From: a virus
Direction: 5' to 3' (one strand)
Length of the DNA: 54,423 bases
IMG/VR virus record: IMGVR_UViG_3300023174_000213
Location: 1-54,423 of that record
Shown piece after piece: positions 1-8,552 of the stretch (position 1 is the stretch's first letter; each line of letters starts with the position of its first letter). The position numbers and the translations under genes are program-made. The notes beneath the pieces are model-generated. The model did not search any database. It saw only the letters and a list, made by a program, of their open reading frames with translations, and had not been told where the DNA came from.

Positions 1-2
1 TC

Positions 3-1958
3 CACGCTGGCGAGGACCGCTATGGAATCTGGGTTGCTGGAGCACTTCGCCCCGGAGTCCAGCCTGAGCAGATTCGTGCCCTTCGCGCGTCGGCACCTTC
101 GGGTGACTGGCGTCCAATCCGTGGCTCGCTCGAACTCGTTGCTGTCTGTCAGGTCAATGTTCCTGGATTCCCCATTGCACGCGCTCGCGTCGCTTCGGGT
201 CAGGTCATGGCTCTGGTTGCTGCTGGCGCTGCCACTCTAGCTCGTATGAAGTCCAACCCCGTTGACGAACTTCACGAGCGCATTGCACGCATTGAAACAA
301 AGGAGCGCAATGCTCTCACAGCAGCTGCCGAAAAAGCTCGGGTTGACTTTGCCAATAAGAAGATGAAATCCTACGCTCCCAAGATTGATGGACGGTTGGC
401 TGAGATTCTCCAGCAGACCCTCGCTGATGTATCTGTCTTTGCGGCCAAGGTTAAAGGCTACCACTGGAACGTTGAAGGAAATGACTTCCCACAGTTTCAT
501 GCTCTCTTTGATGAAATTTATGAAGATGTCGAAGAATCACTCGATCCACTTGCGGAGAATATTCGAAAGCTTGGATACAAGGCTCCTTATGATCTTGCTA
601 CCTTTGCTAAGATGAGTCAGTTTGGTGAGTCTACCCTTGGTAATGACGCAACGCCTCAAGATATGGTGGCTGATCTTCATGAAGTCAACGAAAGTGTTGT
701 TGGACTTCTCAAAGCCGTCTTTGATGTGGCAAATGAAGTCAATGAGCAGGGTATTACCAACTTCATTGGTGGACGCATTGAAATGCACCAAAAGTGGGCA
801 TGGCAGTTGCGTGTATCCCTTGCTAACTACGAAAAGCATGAGTACGAAGAGGAGCGTTCTGAAAAGACCGAAGAGCCTTACGAGATGGAAGAAGAGAACT
901 ATGACATGTTCTATGCTTCTCTCTCTAAGCAGGGTATCCTCGAGGCCGGCCTGACGGCTAGCGCGGGCGACATTGTCCAGCGCGTTCGCGAACTCTCGGC
1001 TATTACAGAGTTTGCCAAGTTTACCTCAAAAGAGCGCGAGACTCTTGCTGACAAGGGTCAAGCTCTCCCAGATGGCTCATATCCAATCCGTAATGCCTCA
1101 GACCTGAAGAACGCCATTCAAGCATATGGTCGCGCCAAGAAGTCTGATCGTGCAAAAGTTCGTAAGCATATTACAAAACGTGCGCGGGCTCTCGGTGAAT
1201 CAAAAATGATTCCTGAGAACTGGAAGACTGCAGCCTCGGACTCGATTACTGCAAGCCTCGACTCAATGCGTAACCGCGCCACGCTCTTGGCCGCTGGTGC
1301 AGATTCAGTAATTGAAGCTGTTCGACAGATTCGTGCCGGAAACATTCCTGACCTGACTAATGTCGACGCTAAGCAGTTGGAGATTCTCCTCCCTGGTGTC
1401 AACCTTCAAGACATCCTTGACGCAAAAGAGGGAAAGAACGATGGCCGTGTTAAGTACACGCCCAAGACTCAGCCTCGCGACGCGCAAGGTCGATTCCGTC
1501 AGGTACTTGCTCGTCTGAAGCAGGACCTTGGAGACTCAGGTAGTCAAGATGTTCTTCAAAAAATTAAAGAAATTGAGAACCTTGACAATACTGGAAACTA
1601 CTTAGGTTCAGTTATGGCCTCAAAGGACCTCATTGACATCATTGATCGTCTTGATGCTGGCGCACTAAACGCCGACTCCCTTGAAAATGTTCGCTCTTCT
1701 ACAACAGAACTTGGAAAAGCGATTGCAAATCTTCCTCTCCCATTTGATAACCAAGCGCAGAAAGTTCGCTACAGCGATCTTCCCCCTACGCTGAAGAAGT
1801 TGATGGACGACATGGTAACCCGTGTCGAAGATAAAATTGGGAAAGAGGACGCCGATATTGCTACCCGGGAACTGAAAGGTTTCCAAGCAGGATCGGATGT
1901 ATACAGTCAAGCAGATATTTCATCGCAGATGAATCGTTTGCTTCGATTGCTAACTTAA
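3..1958 (+). CDS. Capsid maturation protease C-terminal part with embedded Dps/ferritin domain (5' truncated)
   Basis: The frame is open from base 3, so the gene starts upstream of the window; the ATG at 207 is internal. Visible residues 1-75 (motifs GIWVAGALRPGV, RASAPSGDWRPI, PGFPIARARVASGQ) match the end of actinophage capsid maturation proteases, which cleave head proteins inside the procapsid. Residues about 120-280 form a Dps-like four-helix domain containing KGYHWNVEG and LDPLAENIR. H154, H166, D170, D181 and E185 are spaced 12, 4, 11 and 4 residues apart, as in the Dps ferroxidase centre. Residues about 340-395 carry a module often found in actinophage proteases (DGSYPIRNASDLKNAI), followed by TPKTQPRDAQGRFR and a helical tail. 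The major capsid gene follows after 120 bp. Protease identity is inferred from its tail and context, since the catalytic residues lie outside the window. The Dps assignment is strong. Confidence 0.8.
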   Translation, partial: HAGEDRYGIWVAGALRPGVQPEQIRALRASAPSGDWRPIRGSLELVAVCQVNVPGFPIARARVASGQVMALVAAGAATLARMKSNPVDELHERIARIETKERNALTAAAEKARVDFANKKMKSYAPKIDGRLAEILQQTLADVSVFAAKVKGYHWNVEGNDFPQFHALFDEIYEDVEESLDPLAENIRKLGYKAPYDLATFAKMSQFGESTLGNDATPQDMVADLHEVNESVVGLLKAVFDVANEVNEQGITNFIGGRIEMHQKWAWQLRVSLANYEKHEYEEERSEKTEEPYEMEEENYDMFYASLSKQGILEAGLTASAGDIVQRVRELSAITEFAKFTSKERETLADKGQALPDGSYPIRNASDLKNAIQAYGRAKKSDRAKVRKHITKRARALGESKMIPENWKTAASDSITASLDSMRNRATLLAAGADSVIEAVRQIRAGNIPDLTNVDAKQLEILLPGVNLQDILDAKEGKNDGRVKYTPKTQPRDAQGRFRQVLARLKQDLGDSGSQDVLQKIKEIENLDNTGNYLGSVMASKDLIDIIDRLDAGALNADSLENVRSSTTELGKAIANLPLPFDNQAQKVRYSDLPPTLKKLMDDMVTRVEDKIGKEDADIATRELKGFQAGSDVYSQADISSQMNRLLRLLT

Positions 1959-2078
1959 TAATAAGTTACAATTAGTAAGAAGGGTGTAGCGCCTGCATCG
2001 ATGATGATAGTCCCTACGCCTCAGACTATATCCCCCAGGTAGACATCCCGTCTGCCGACTGACCTAAGGAGAGGTACA

Positions 2079-4082
2079 GTGGATTCTTTTAAGAACCAAC
2101 TGGACCGACTGTCCGAACTGAGTGACGAGCAAGTCTCGGAGCTTCAGGCGGGCATCATCACCGAGTTTGAGTCTATCGACGAGAACGGCGATCTCACACC
2201 TGAGTCAGTGGATGCCATGACAACTCTAGCGGACATGCTAGAGACCGTCCGTGGTGAGGTACAGCGCCGTGAGGCGCAGGCTGAGGAACTTGTTTCCATG
2301 GCCGCCGAAGCCACTAATCGAGTATATGGTGATGGAGAATCTGAAGAGATGATCCCCGCCGAGGAAGAAGAGGAAGCCCCAATGGCTACTGAACCAGAAA
2401 TGGTAGAAGAGACCGAAGAGCCCACCGCTCCAACTGAGGAAGAGATCGTTGTAGAAGAAGAAGCTCCAATGACCATGCCCGAAGAGGACAAGAAAGACAA
2501 AATGTCTGAGGCATCGACTGTCTCCGATGAGAATGCCGAATTCTCGACGGATGAAGAACCCGAAGTTGTTGAAGAAGTACTGGATGGATCGGCTGATGTC
2601 GATGCTCCTGTTGCTGAATTCTCAACTGATGAGGAAGTCGTCCCTGCTGAAACAGCAGAACCCGCCCCTGTCGAAGAAGCACCTGTCGTCGAAGAAGCCG
2701 TTGTGGCTTCTGTCGAAGGTGCGGAAGAGGCTGAGGCACCAACCGAAGAAATCACCGACATTGCGCCTGAGGCGCAGGAAGAGGCACCCGTGACCGCCGC
2801 AGCAGAAGGAGCTTTCGAAGCTCCAGCAGACCGCCGTCCAGTTGCTCAGGCTGCACCCGCAGCACCCGTTGCTATCACAGCGGGCGCGGACATCCCTGGC
2901 TACACGGCTGGAAGCACCCTTACAGACATGTCGGAGGTGGCACAGGCTTTTGAAAAGCGCCTGCACACCCTCCGTCGCGTCAATGGTGGAGATGGAGAAC
3001 AGCACATTGTTGCATCCCTCTCGACCCAGTACCCCGACTCTCGCGTTTTGAGCTCGGACCCCGAAGAGAACCGCGCAAAGATCCAAGCAGTTGTTGGCCC
3101 AGAAGCTCTTATCGCTTCCGGTGGATTTGCAACGCCTCTCGAGGTAAAGTACGACGTCTTTGGACTTGGAACGAACATGCGTCCTGTCCGCGACTCACTT
3201 CCCCGTTTCCAGGCAGACCGTGGCGGAGTTCGCTACGTTACTCCTCCAGTACTCTCGTCCTACGAGAACGCTGTTGGTGTATGGACCGCTGCTAACGACT
3301 CAGCAACAACTCCTTCGCCTGCGTCGAAGTTGTCGTTGACCGTTACTGCTGCTGCTGAGCTTACAGCCGTCACCGACGCTGTTACTCTGCAGATGCAGTT
3401 TGGTAACTTGTTTACCCGTGCATACCCCGAGCTTCTCGCTCGCCACAACGAGCTTGGCTTGATCCAGCACGCTCGTGAGGCAGAGGCAAACTTGCTCTCG
3501 CGTATCTCGACTGGCTCGACGGCAGTCACAACCACAAGCCTCATTGGCTTTGGTCGCGACTTCCTCGTTCAGATCCGTCGTGCGGCCGCAGCTTACCGCT
3601 CGCGTCACCGTATCGAGAACAGCACCCAGCTTCGCGCCATCATCCCTGACTGGGTATATGACGCAATCGCAGCAGACCTCACGCTGTCGATGCCTGGTGA
3701 CGGTACGATCTCGATCTCGATGTCAGAAATCAACGGATACCTTGCCACCTCGAACGTGACGCTTGTTGCTTCGATGGACGCGTCGGTCTTCGGCTCGCAG
3801 AGTGCAGCAGCACTCCTCGAGTTCCCTGACTCGTTCGTTTGGTACCTGTTTGCTGAAGGAACCTTCGTCTTCCTTGACGGTGGAACCCTCGACCTCGGTA
3901 TCATCCGTGACTCGACCCTCGTCGGAACCAACGACTACAAGATGTTCGTTGAAACCTTCGAAGGCGTCGCAAAGGTTGGTGTCGAGTCTCTCGCCATCAC
4001 CTCGACAATCAACGTCAACGGTACCGCCGCAGCACTCCGCGACACCACTGGTGGCACGGCTGCAGCAACCATCGAGTACTAA
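2079..4082 (+). CDS. Major capsid protein with long acidic N-terminal extension
   Basis: This 667-residue protein probably forms the icosahedral shell. The GTG start is preceded by AAGGAGAGG at 2066-2074. Residues 1-60 look helical, residues about 85-270 are dominated by Glu, Pro, Ala and Val, and the HK97-like capsid domain begins near residue 280 (GPEALIASGGFATPLEVKYD, then PRFQADRGGVRYVTPPVL). The extension is positioned like a scaffolding or delta domain and could be removed by the protease encoded just upstream; no separate scaffold gene is visible. The 120 bp before it hold only weak dyads (ATAGTC 2007-2012 with GACTAT 2024-2029). The capsid role rests on position, size and sequence style. 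Cleavage is an inference. Confidence 0.85.
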   Translation: MDSFKNQLDRLSELSDEQVSELQAGIITEFESIDENGDLTPESVDAMTTLADMLETVRGEVQRREAQAEELVSMAAEATNRVYGDGESEEMIPAEEEEEAPMATEPEMVEETEEPTAPTEEEIVVEEEAPMTMPEEDKKDKMSEASTVSDENAEFSTDEEPEVVEEVLDGSADVDAPVAEFSTDEEVVPAETAEPAPVEEAPVVEEAVVASVEGAEEAEAPTEEITDIAPEAQEEAPVTAAAEGAFEAPADRRPVAQAAPAAPVAITAGADIPGYTAGSTLTDMSEVAQAFEKRLHTLRRVNGGDGEQHIVASLSTQYPDSRVLSSDPEENRAKIQAVVGPEALIASGGFATPLEVKYDVFGLGTNMRPVRDSLPRFQADRGGVRYVTPPVLSSYENAVGVWTAANDSATTPSPASKLSLTVTAAAELTAVTDAVTLQMQFGNLFTRAYPELLARHNELGLIQHAREAEANLLSRISTGSTAVTTTSLIGFGRDFLVQIRRAAAAYRSRHRIENSTQLRAIIPDWVYDAIAADLTLSMPGDGTISISMSEINGYLATSNVTLVASMDASVFGSQSAAALLEFPDSFVWYLFAEGTFVFLDGGTLDLGIIRDSTLVGTNDYKMFVETFEGVAKVGVESLAITSTINVNGTAAALRDTTGGTAAATIEY

Positions 4083-4094
4083 TCCTCGATAGGT

Positions 4095-4136
4095 AACCAC
4101 CCCGTGGTTGTTCCCCAGGGGCTTCGGCCCCTGGGG
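4095..4136 (+). terminator. Tandem hairpins after the capsid gene
   Basis: AACCAC-CCC-GTGGTT (4095-4109) is followed by a 10-bp G+C stem closed on a TTCG tetraloop (4113-4122 with 4127-4136). No T-tract follows. It could be a factor-assisted terminator, an attenuator lowering downstream expression relative to the capsid protein, or an mRNA-stabilising 3' end. Confidence 0.7.
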
Positions 4137-4175
4137 GACTCCCCACACAAGATCAGACCTTAAGGAAAGAACCAA

Positions 4176-5075
4176 ATGGCATTCAATGGAGTCCACCCGG
4201 CACTTCCCCTCGAGCCGACTCAGTTCGGACTCTTCGCTGCGGTTCCCCCAATCACCCACGCTTCGCGCGACTACGACGAGCGCTGGGAACGCGGATACGC
4301 ACAAATGCTTGAATCTTCTCCCTATGCACTTCGCAACTGGGATATCACTAGTAACACTAGCAACGTCATCCACGGCCCTGACTCGGGTGCCCGCAGGGCA
4401 GATCGATTTATTGCTCAAATTCGTCCCTTCTTTGTTGAAGTAGAAGACGACGCTTCTACTCTTGGTCTTGTTGCCGAAGATCGCTTTGCGCGTGTTCTTC
4501 GACAGGTCGAAGCTGCATCGCAGAAAGCCGTTGAAAAGGAGCTTTGGGACGGCGCTATTGCCCAGGGAGAAACCCTCGCCAATCCATACCTGACCAAGGC
4601 CTCGACCGTCACTACTCTCAACTCTGGGACTGCCCTCTCTGCCAAGCGTGCTCTTGCCCTGCTTGAGCAGTACATTGGCACCACATCGCCTTTCGGCGAG
4701 CAAGGGTTTATTCACATGACTCGCGATGTTGCAGCCATACTTAGCTCTAACAGCCAAATGCTGTTCCACGAAAAAGGAAAAGACCACCACCAGACAATGG
4801 GTGGAACTCCAGTCATTATTGGCTCAGGGTACTCCGGCGCTGGACCCGTTGGCGCAACAGGAGCTTCGGCTACCGATACCAACAAATGGATGTACGCCAC
4901 AGGCACACTCCGAGTTCACCTCGGGAAGCCTGAGGTCGTCAACGACACACTGGCCCAGGGCTATGCCGTGTCGGGAAATGCAAATGACATGAAGATCAAG
5001 GCTTACCGATCTGCATCGGTCTTCTTTGACACTTCGATCCACCTCGCTGTTCGAGTTGATCTGACAGCGGCCTAA
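4176..5075 (+). CDS. Head structural protein, possibly a second capsid-type protein
   Basis: 299 residues, ATG with TAAGGAAAG upstream. Proteins of this kind (FNGVHPALPLEPTQFGLFAA at the start, GEQGFIHMTRDVAA and GGTPVIIGSGYSG later) sit next to the capsid gene in several actinophages and are usually annotated only as structural or minor capsid proteins. The central helix-rich part followed by a beta-rich C-terminus, with GT and VK strands and ending AVRVDLTAA, resembles an HK97-fold layout, so a minor shell or vertex protein is plausible. It lies between the capsid and probable tube genes and is separated from capsid transcription by tandem hairpins. Exact function is unknown. Confidence 0.6.
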   Translation: MAFNGVHPALPLEPTQFGLFAAVPPITHASRDYDERWERGYAQMLESSPYALRNWDITSNTSNVIHGPDSGARRADRFIAQIRPFFVEVEDDASTLGLVAEDRFARVLRQVEAASQKAVEKELWDGAIAQGETLANPYLTKASTVTTLNSGTALSAKRALALLEQYIGTTSPFGEQGFIHMTRDVAAILSSNSQMLFHEKGKDHHQTMGGTPVIIGSGYSGAGPVGATGASATDTNKWMYATGTLRVHLGKPEVVNDTLAQGYAVSGNANDMKIKAYRSASVFFDTSIHLAVRVDLTAA

Positions 5076-5102
5076 CCTACAACAAATAAGGAGAATAGCT
5101 AC

Positions 5103-6128
5103 ATGGCTACTCAAGACTACGCCGCCAGCATTCAAGGTGTTGCCATTCGTGTTACCCGACTCGATGCCAGCGGCAACCTTCTGAACGGTGCTGGTGACTC
5201 ATACACCACATCCGCGTTCATGCGCGTATCGTTCACCCCCGAGTATGAAGAAGGTGACGAATTCACGGAAAAGAGCGCTAACGGTGCTGTCTGCGTGACA
5301 TACAAGTCCCCCGACACACTCAAGCGCATCACAATGGAACTCGCTATCTGCGAGCCAGACCCTGAACTCTCGGCCCTCATCTCCGGTGGACTCTTGCTCC
5401 GCAAGAACACTGGATCGGCAGTACAGTCGGTTGGTTGGGCTGCTCCTGGCGTTGGAGATGACCCTGCCGGTAACGGTGTCTCCATCGAAGCTTGGTCCAT
5501 CGCCGTCAAGGACGGACGTAAGGCTGCTTCGTACCCCTACTTCCACTGGGTTTTCCCATTCGCCAAGCTCCGCCAGTCGGGTGACCGCGTTATCGAGAAC
5601 GGAATGCTCGCAACGACATTTGAAGGTTACGGCCTTGGAAACATTGCGTTCGACTTTGGACCCGACAACCGCTGGGATTTCCCACAGGCTTCGGACCGCC
5701 CCTACTCGTACGCACGTTCGACATGGGCTCCAACTGGACTCAAGGGCTTCTACACGTGGGGTGCTACTGACAACATCACAAACGTTGTTGCTTCTGGGGG
5801 TACTGTCACCATTACGACAGACGCAGCACACGGCTACCGCGTTGGTGACGAAGTTACTGTTGCAGCTGTTACGGCTACAACCTTAAACGGAACCTTCCTC
5901 GTCACGGCTGTCCCAACTACAACCACGTTCCGATATGCCAAGGCGGGTACTGTCGCCTCGGCGGTCGATACTGGAACCGTCACAAACTACGGAACCTACG
6001 ACGAAGTGGCTACAGGATCTCTTGACAGCGACATCGCTATCAACGTTCCTGGAAACGTCAACTACAACGCTGACAACGCCATCGACAACGTAGTAGTCGC
6101 GCAGACAGGCCCAACTGGAGCGCCCTAA
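5103..6128 (+). CDS. Probable major tail (tube) protein with C-terminal repeat module
   Basis: 341 residues, strong AAGGAG before the ATG. The N-terminal two thirds (EFTEKSANGAVCVTYKSPDT, PDPELSALISGG, ASYPYFHWVFPFAKLRQ) resemble tail tube proteins of actinophages, which polymerise as hexameric rings around the tape measure. Residues about 220-285 carry a beta module, VTITTDAAHGYRVGDEVTV, ending TTTFRYAKAG, that recurs many times in the tail-tip genes at 13-22 kb. Such C-terminal additions on tube proteins usually decorate the outside of the tail. The gene lies upstream of the connector genes, whereas tube genes usually lie after them, so a decoration protein cannot be excluded. Confidence 0.65.
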   Translation: MATQDYAASIQGVAIRVTRLDASGNLLNGAGDSYTTSAFMRVSFTPEYEEGDEFTEKSANGAVCVTYKSPDTLKRITMELAICEPDPELSALISGGLLLRKNTGSAVQSVGWAAPGVGDDPAGNGVSIEAWSIAVKDGRKAASYPYFHWVFPFAKLRQSGDRVIENGMLATTFEGYGLGNIAFDFGPDNRWDFPQASDRPYSYARSTWAPTGLKGFYTWGATDNITNVVASGGTVTITTDAAHGYRVGDEVTVAAVTATTLNGTFLVTAVPTTTTFRYAKAGTVASAVDTGTVTNYGTYDEVATGSLDSDIAINVPGNVNYNADNAIDNVVVAQTGPTGAP

Positions 6129-6147
6129 CCAATAGTTAACTAGGTGG

Positions 6148-6179
6148 ATGGGTGGCACGTCTCACGGTGTGCCACCCAT
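6148..6179 (+). terminator. Hairpin terminator or attenuator
   Basis: A perfect 11-bp inverted repeat (ATGGGTGGCAC, 6148-6158, with its complement 6169-6179) has a 10-base loop and lies between the probable tube gene and the connector genes. Only a short T stretch follows, so partial termination is likely. Confidence 0.65.
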
Positions 6180-6205
6180 TTACCATAAAGGATTAGGAAT
6201 AAAAC

Positions 6206-7261
6206 ATGGCTGGACTTTGGATCACAGTCGACGAACTCGACCCTCAGTTCCAAGAAAACGAATACGCTCAGGATGCGGTGAAGACTGCGTCCTACTTGAT
6301 GTGGTCGATGTCGGGTCGTAAGTACGTCGGAACACAGACAATCACCGAGCGCTACGTCCGATTTGCCCCACTCCTCAACATGCACCTACTTCAAGAGGCC
6401 GCTCTCGTCAATGCCATTGTTACTAAAACAACGGAGATGATTGAGCCGTGGGTCTCGGCTGAAACCCGTATCCGACTTCGCAGTCAGCCCGTTCAATCTA
6501 TTCAGACTGTTCGTAGCACAAAGGGTGAGGTTTACTCCCCAGATAAGTACTACGTTGTCGATCGATCGACAATCCAGTTCTCCGAGGGCGCTCTTATTGT
6601 CCCCGCTGACATCGAAGTCACCTACACCTACGGCATGAACCCACCCACCATGGGAAAGGTTGCGGCCAAGCGTCTTGCTCAGGAGTTCATCCGACTGTGG
6701 ACAGGTGACGATGACTGCGCTCTTCCTCGTCGTGTAACTTCCGTTTCGCGTCAAGGAGTGAACTACACCATCCTTGATCAGCAGGACTTTATCGCTGAAC
6801 TCCGTACAGGTATCTACGAAATCGACCTGTTTCTCAAAACTAACAACCCAGACGGAGCAAAGAAGCGTGCTCGCGTCTTTACTCCTGACATCCCTCGTGC
6901 GCGCAAGTACACACGCAAGACACGAAAGCTTGTTGCGAGTGCCCGGGACATCATTGTTCCCGCTGGCGAATCCAAAACCATTACCGTAACGCTTGCCTCC
7001 ATCAATGCTGCGTTCTTATACTCGCAGGCAGGTTGGACTCCTGAAGTAGTTCTACGCAGTTATGACGGGACGTACTCTAAGACTGTATCGGGCGCGTCCT
7101 ACATCACGGTTACTTCAACAAATATTTCTATCACCATCCCCTATGCTGATGCTTTTTCTGTACTTCGCATGATTGATCCTGGGACATGGGATCTGTATGG
7201 AGTACGAAACGGCGCAAGCACCTATATTACATCTGGTAACCTAGATGTAGACCTCACATAA
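6206..7261 (+). CDS. Head-to-tail adaptor/connector protein
   Basis: 351 residues with AAGGA upstream. The N-terminal ~200 residues (WITVDELDPQFQ, VKTASYLMWSMSGRKYVGTQ, DIEVTYTYGMNPPTMGKVAA) are typical of the helical adaptor that docks under the portal ring in siphophages (gp6/HK97 connector type). The C-terminal ~110 residues are beta-rich (VPAGESKTITVTLASINAAF) and look like an added Ig-type domain. It starts a tightly packed set of connector genes: a 49-residue protein follows after 17 bp. Confidence 0.7.
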   Translation: MAGLWITVDELDPQFQENEYAQDAVKTASYLMWSMSGRKYVGTQTITERYVRFAPLLNMHLLQEAALVNAIVTKTTEMIEPWVSAETRIRLRSQPVQSIQTVRSTKGEVYSPDKYYVVDRSTIQFSEGALIVPADIEVTYTYGMNPPTMGKVAAKRLAQEFIRLWTGDDDCALPRRVTSVSRQGVNYTILDQQDFIAELRTGIYEIDLFLKTNNPDGAKKRARVFTPDIPRARKYTRKTRKLVASARDIIVPAGESKTITVTLASINAAFLYSQAGWTPEVVLRSYDGTYSKTVSGASYITVTSTNISITIPYADAFSVLRMIDPGTWDLYGVRNGASTYITSGNLDVDLT

Positions 7262-7278
7262 ACAAGGAGAACGACCCC

Positions 7279-7428
7279 ATGACCGTTATGACCAACTTCC
7301 GCGCACAAGATATGCCCGGAAACAAAAAGACCGCTGTTACTGTCCCTGTGGCAAAAAAGGTTGAAGCCCCTGCCCCCGTTGTTGTCGAAACCCCTGTTGA
7401 AGAGGTAGAAGAGGCTTCTGCGGAGTAA
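7279..7428 (+). CDS. Small Pro/Val/Glu-rich protein of unknown function
   Basis: 49 residues, ATG at 7279 with AAGGAG at 7264-7269. The sequence begins MTVMTNFRAQDMPGNKKTAV and ends in an acidic stretch VEEVEEASAE. It is in the same gene string as the connectors (17 bp after the adaptor, 3 bp before the next start), so it is almost certainly translated. Low-complexity acidic composition suggests a disordered structural accessory. No family was recognised. Confidence 0.65.
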   Translation: MTVMTNFRAQDMPGNKKTAVTVPVAKKVEAPAPVVVETPVEEVEEASAE

Positions 7429-7431
7429 TCC

Positions 7432-7950
7432 ATGCCATCTATTCAGGTAGCAAACTATGACATTGACGCGGAAGCGCTCAATCTTCGTAATCTACTCGCT
7501 GGCGTTCTTGAACGTGTAGAGAATGTGTTTACGTCGTTTGGCGTGCCCCTGCCATCTCGTCGTTACTACACAATCGGTCAACCAGTTATTGACTGTGAGC
7601 AATTGACTGTTTCATTTATACAGGGGTATCTAGGCCCTCCTGGGGATCAGGCCTCTGGCCCGCAACGATGCAATATGCCTCGTACTGCGGTAATGAGTGT
7701 TGACATTTCTCGACCTATCCCCGTCATTGGACAGAATGGTGGAACGCCATCTGCCGAACTAATTCAGAGCGCTTCCGATATTGCCCTTGTAGACTCGTGG
7801 GTTCTTTTACAATCACTAAACCAGTTTGATTACTGGGATGAAGACCTTGGATCCCTATCGGGTCCCGGCGTTATTGCTACTGTCGAAATCGGGGCAGTTC
7901 AGGGTGGGTATATTGTTACCACTCTTAGCCTCACGATGGCCATTCCCTAA
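7432..7950 (+). CDS. Head-tail connector or tail terminator protein
   Basis: 172 residues. The stretch DCEQLTVSFIQGYLGPPGD, followed by CNMPRTAVMSVDISRPIP, is characteristic of a small conserved actinophage protein encoded between the adaptor and the HK97-gp10-like gene. Proteins in this position close the head or cap the tail tube. The stop overlaps the next ATG by one base (TAATG), indicating translational coupling. Whether it is the stopper or the tail terminator cannot be decided from sequence alone. Confidence 0.6.
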   Translation: MPSIQVANYDIDAEALNLRNLLAGVLERVENVFTSFGVPLPSRRYYTIGQPVIDCEQLTVSFIQGYLGPPGDQASGPQRCNMPRTAVMSVDISRPIPVIGQNGGTPSAELIQSASDIALVDSWVLLQSLNQFDYWDEDLGSLSGPGVIATVEIGAVQGGYIVTTLSLTMAIP

Positions 7951-8480
7951 TGACGTACGGTCTTCCCGATAGTCTACTGTACGGAACGTACAAGCGGATT
8001 AGAGGGGCAACACACCGTAGTCGTCCGAGTGGGGGCTCTTTTTCAGTACCTCAATTTAGCTACACATTTAGCGGTCTGATTCTTTACCCAGATATTCTAG
8101 ATGAAGTAGTTAACGGTCCAACTGGTCCTGTTGCTACCTATATGAACCGTATTGCTAATCGACTTGCTGATGCTGCGCGGTTAAAAGTTGGAGTTAGAAC
8201 TGGACATCTGAGAAACTCCATCAAGTGGTCGGCTAATCGATTTGCTGGGGGCCAAGAGCGCATTGTTGGTGCGTACACATCGTATGCGTATGACCACCAC
8301 GAGGGAACACCGCCACACGTTATTCAGGCAGATCAAGATGAAGTCTTGAAGTTCTCTTCCAAGGGTCGAACTGTCTACTCTAAACAAATCTTTCACCCTG
8401 GTACTGCGCCCAACCCGTACCTCACTTACCGTCTGGAAGAGATTATCCGCAGTGACCGTGGAGTATTTACACCTCGATAG
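7950..8480 (+). CDS. HK97 gp10-like tail completion protein
   Basis: 176 residues, coupled to the previous gene through TAATG. The central part, YMNRIANRLADAARLKVGVR followed by TGHLRNSIKW, matches the HK97 gp10 family, which contributes to the head-tail interface or to tail completion. The C-terminus has DHHEGTPPHVIQ and HPGTAPNPYL, both common in this family. It is the last gene of the head/connector string; a promoter inside nested inverted repeats follows, and the outer repeat includes this gene's stop codon. Confidence 0.7.
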   Translation: MTYGLPDSLLYGTYKRIRGATHRSRPSGGSFSVPQFSYTFSGLILYPDILDEVVNGPTGPVATYMNRIANRLADAARLKVGVRTGHLRNSIKWSANRFAGGQERIVGAYTSYAYDHHEGTPPHVIQADQDEVLKFSSKGRTVYSKQIFHPGTAPNPYLTYRLEEIIRSDRGVFTPR

Positions 8481-8534
8481 TTATGTTCTGCGGTATAATT
8501 ATCTTAGGCATGTACGCCTAAAACGACATAACTA
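8478..8534 (+). promoter_or_regulatory. Promoter inside nested inverted repeats before the tail genes
   Basis: A consensus -10 TATAAT lies at 8494-8499. It is enclosed by a perfect 9-bp inverted repeat, TAGTTATGT (8478-8486) and ACATAACTA (8526-8534), and followed by a second dyad, TTAGGC (8504-8509) and GCCTAA (8516-8521), over the expected transcription start. No good -35 box was found. The arrangement could be an operator or, in read-through RNA, a two-tier hairpin. Confidence 0.6.
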
Positions 8535-8552
8535 AGAATAGAGGTACTACTC

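Noticed and set aside
207-209. ATG as the start of the first gene
   Set aside because: The frame is open to base 3 and the upstream residues match conserved actinophage protease sequence, so the real start lies outside the window.
2144-2761. Minus-strand Ser/Thr-rich open frame of 205 codons
   Set aside because: It mirrors the Glu/Pro/Ala codons of the acidic capsid extension on the opposite strand; composition is a shadow effect.
3723-4790. Long minus-strand open frame of 355 codons across the capsid and next head gene
   Set aside because: It lies antisense to two well supported genes, crosses the tandem hairpins between them, has no ribosome site, and is explained by the strong codon bias of the plus-strand genes.
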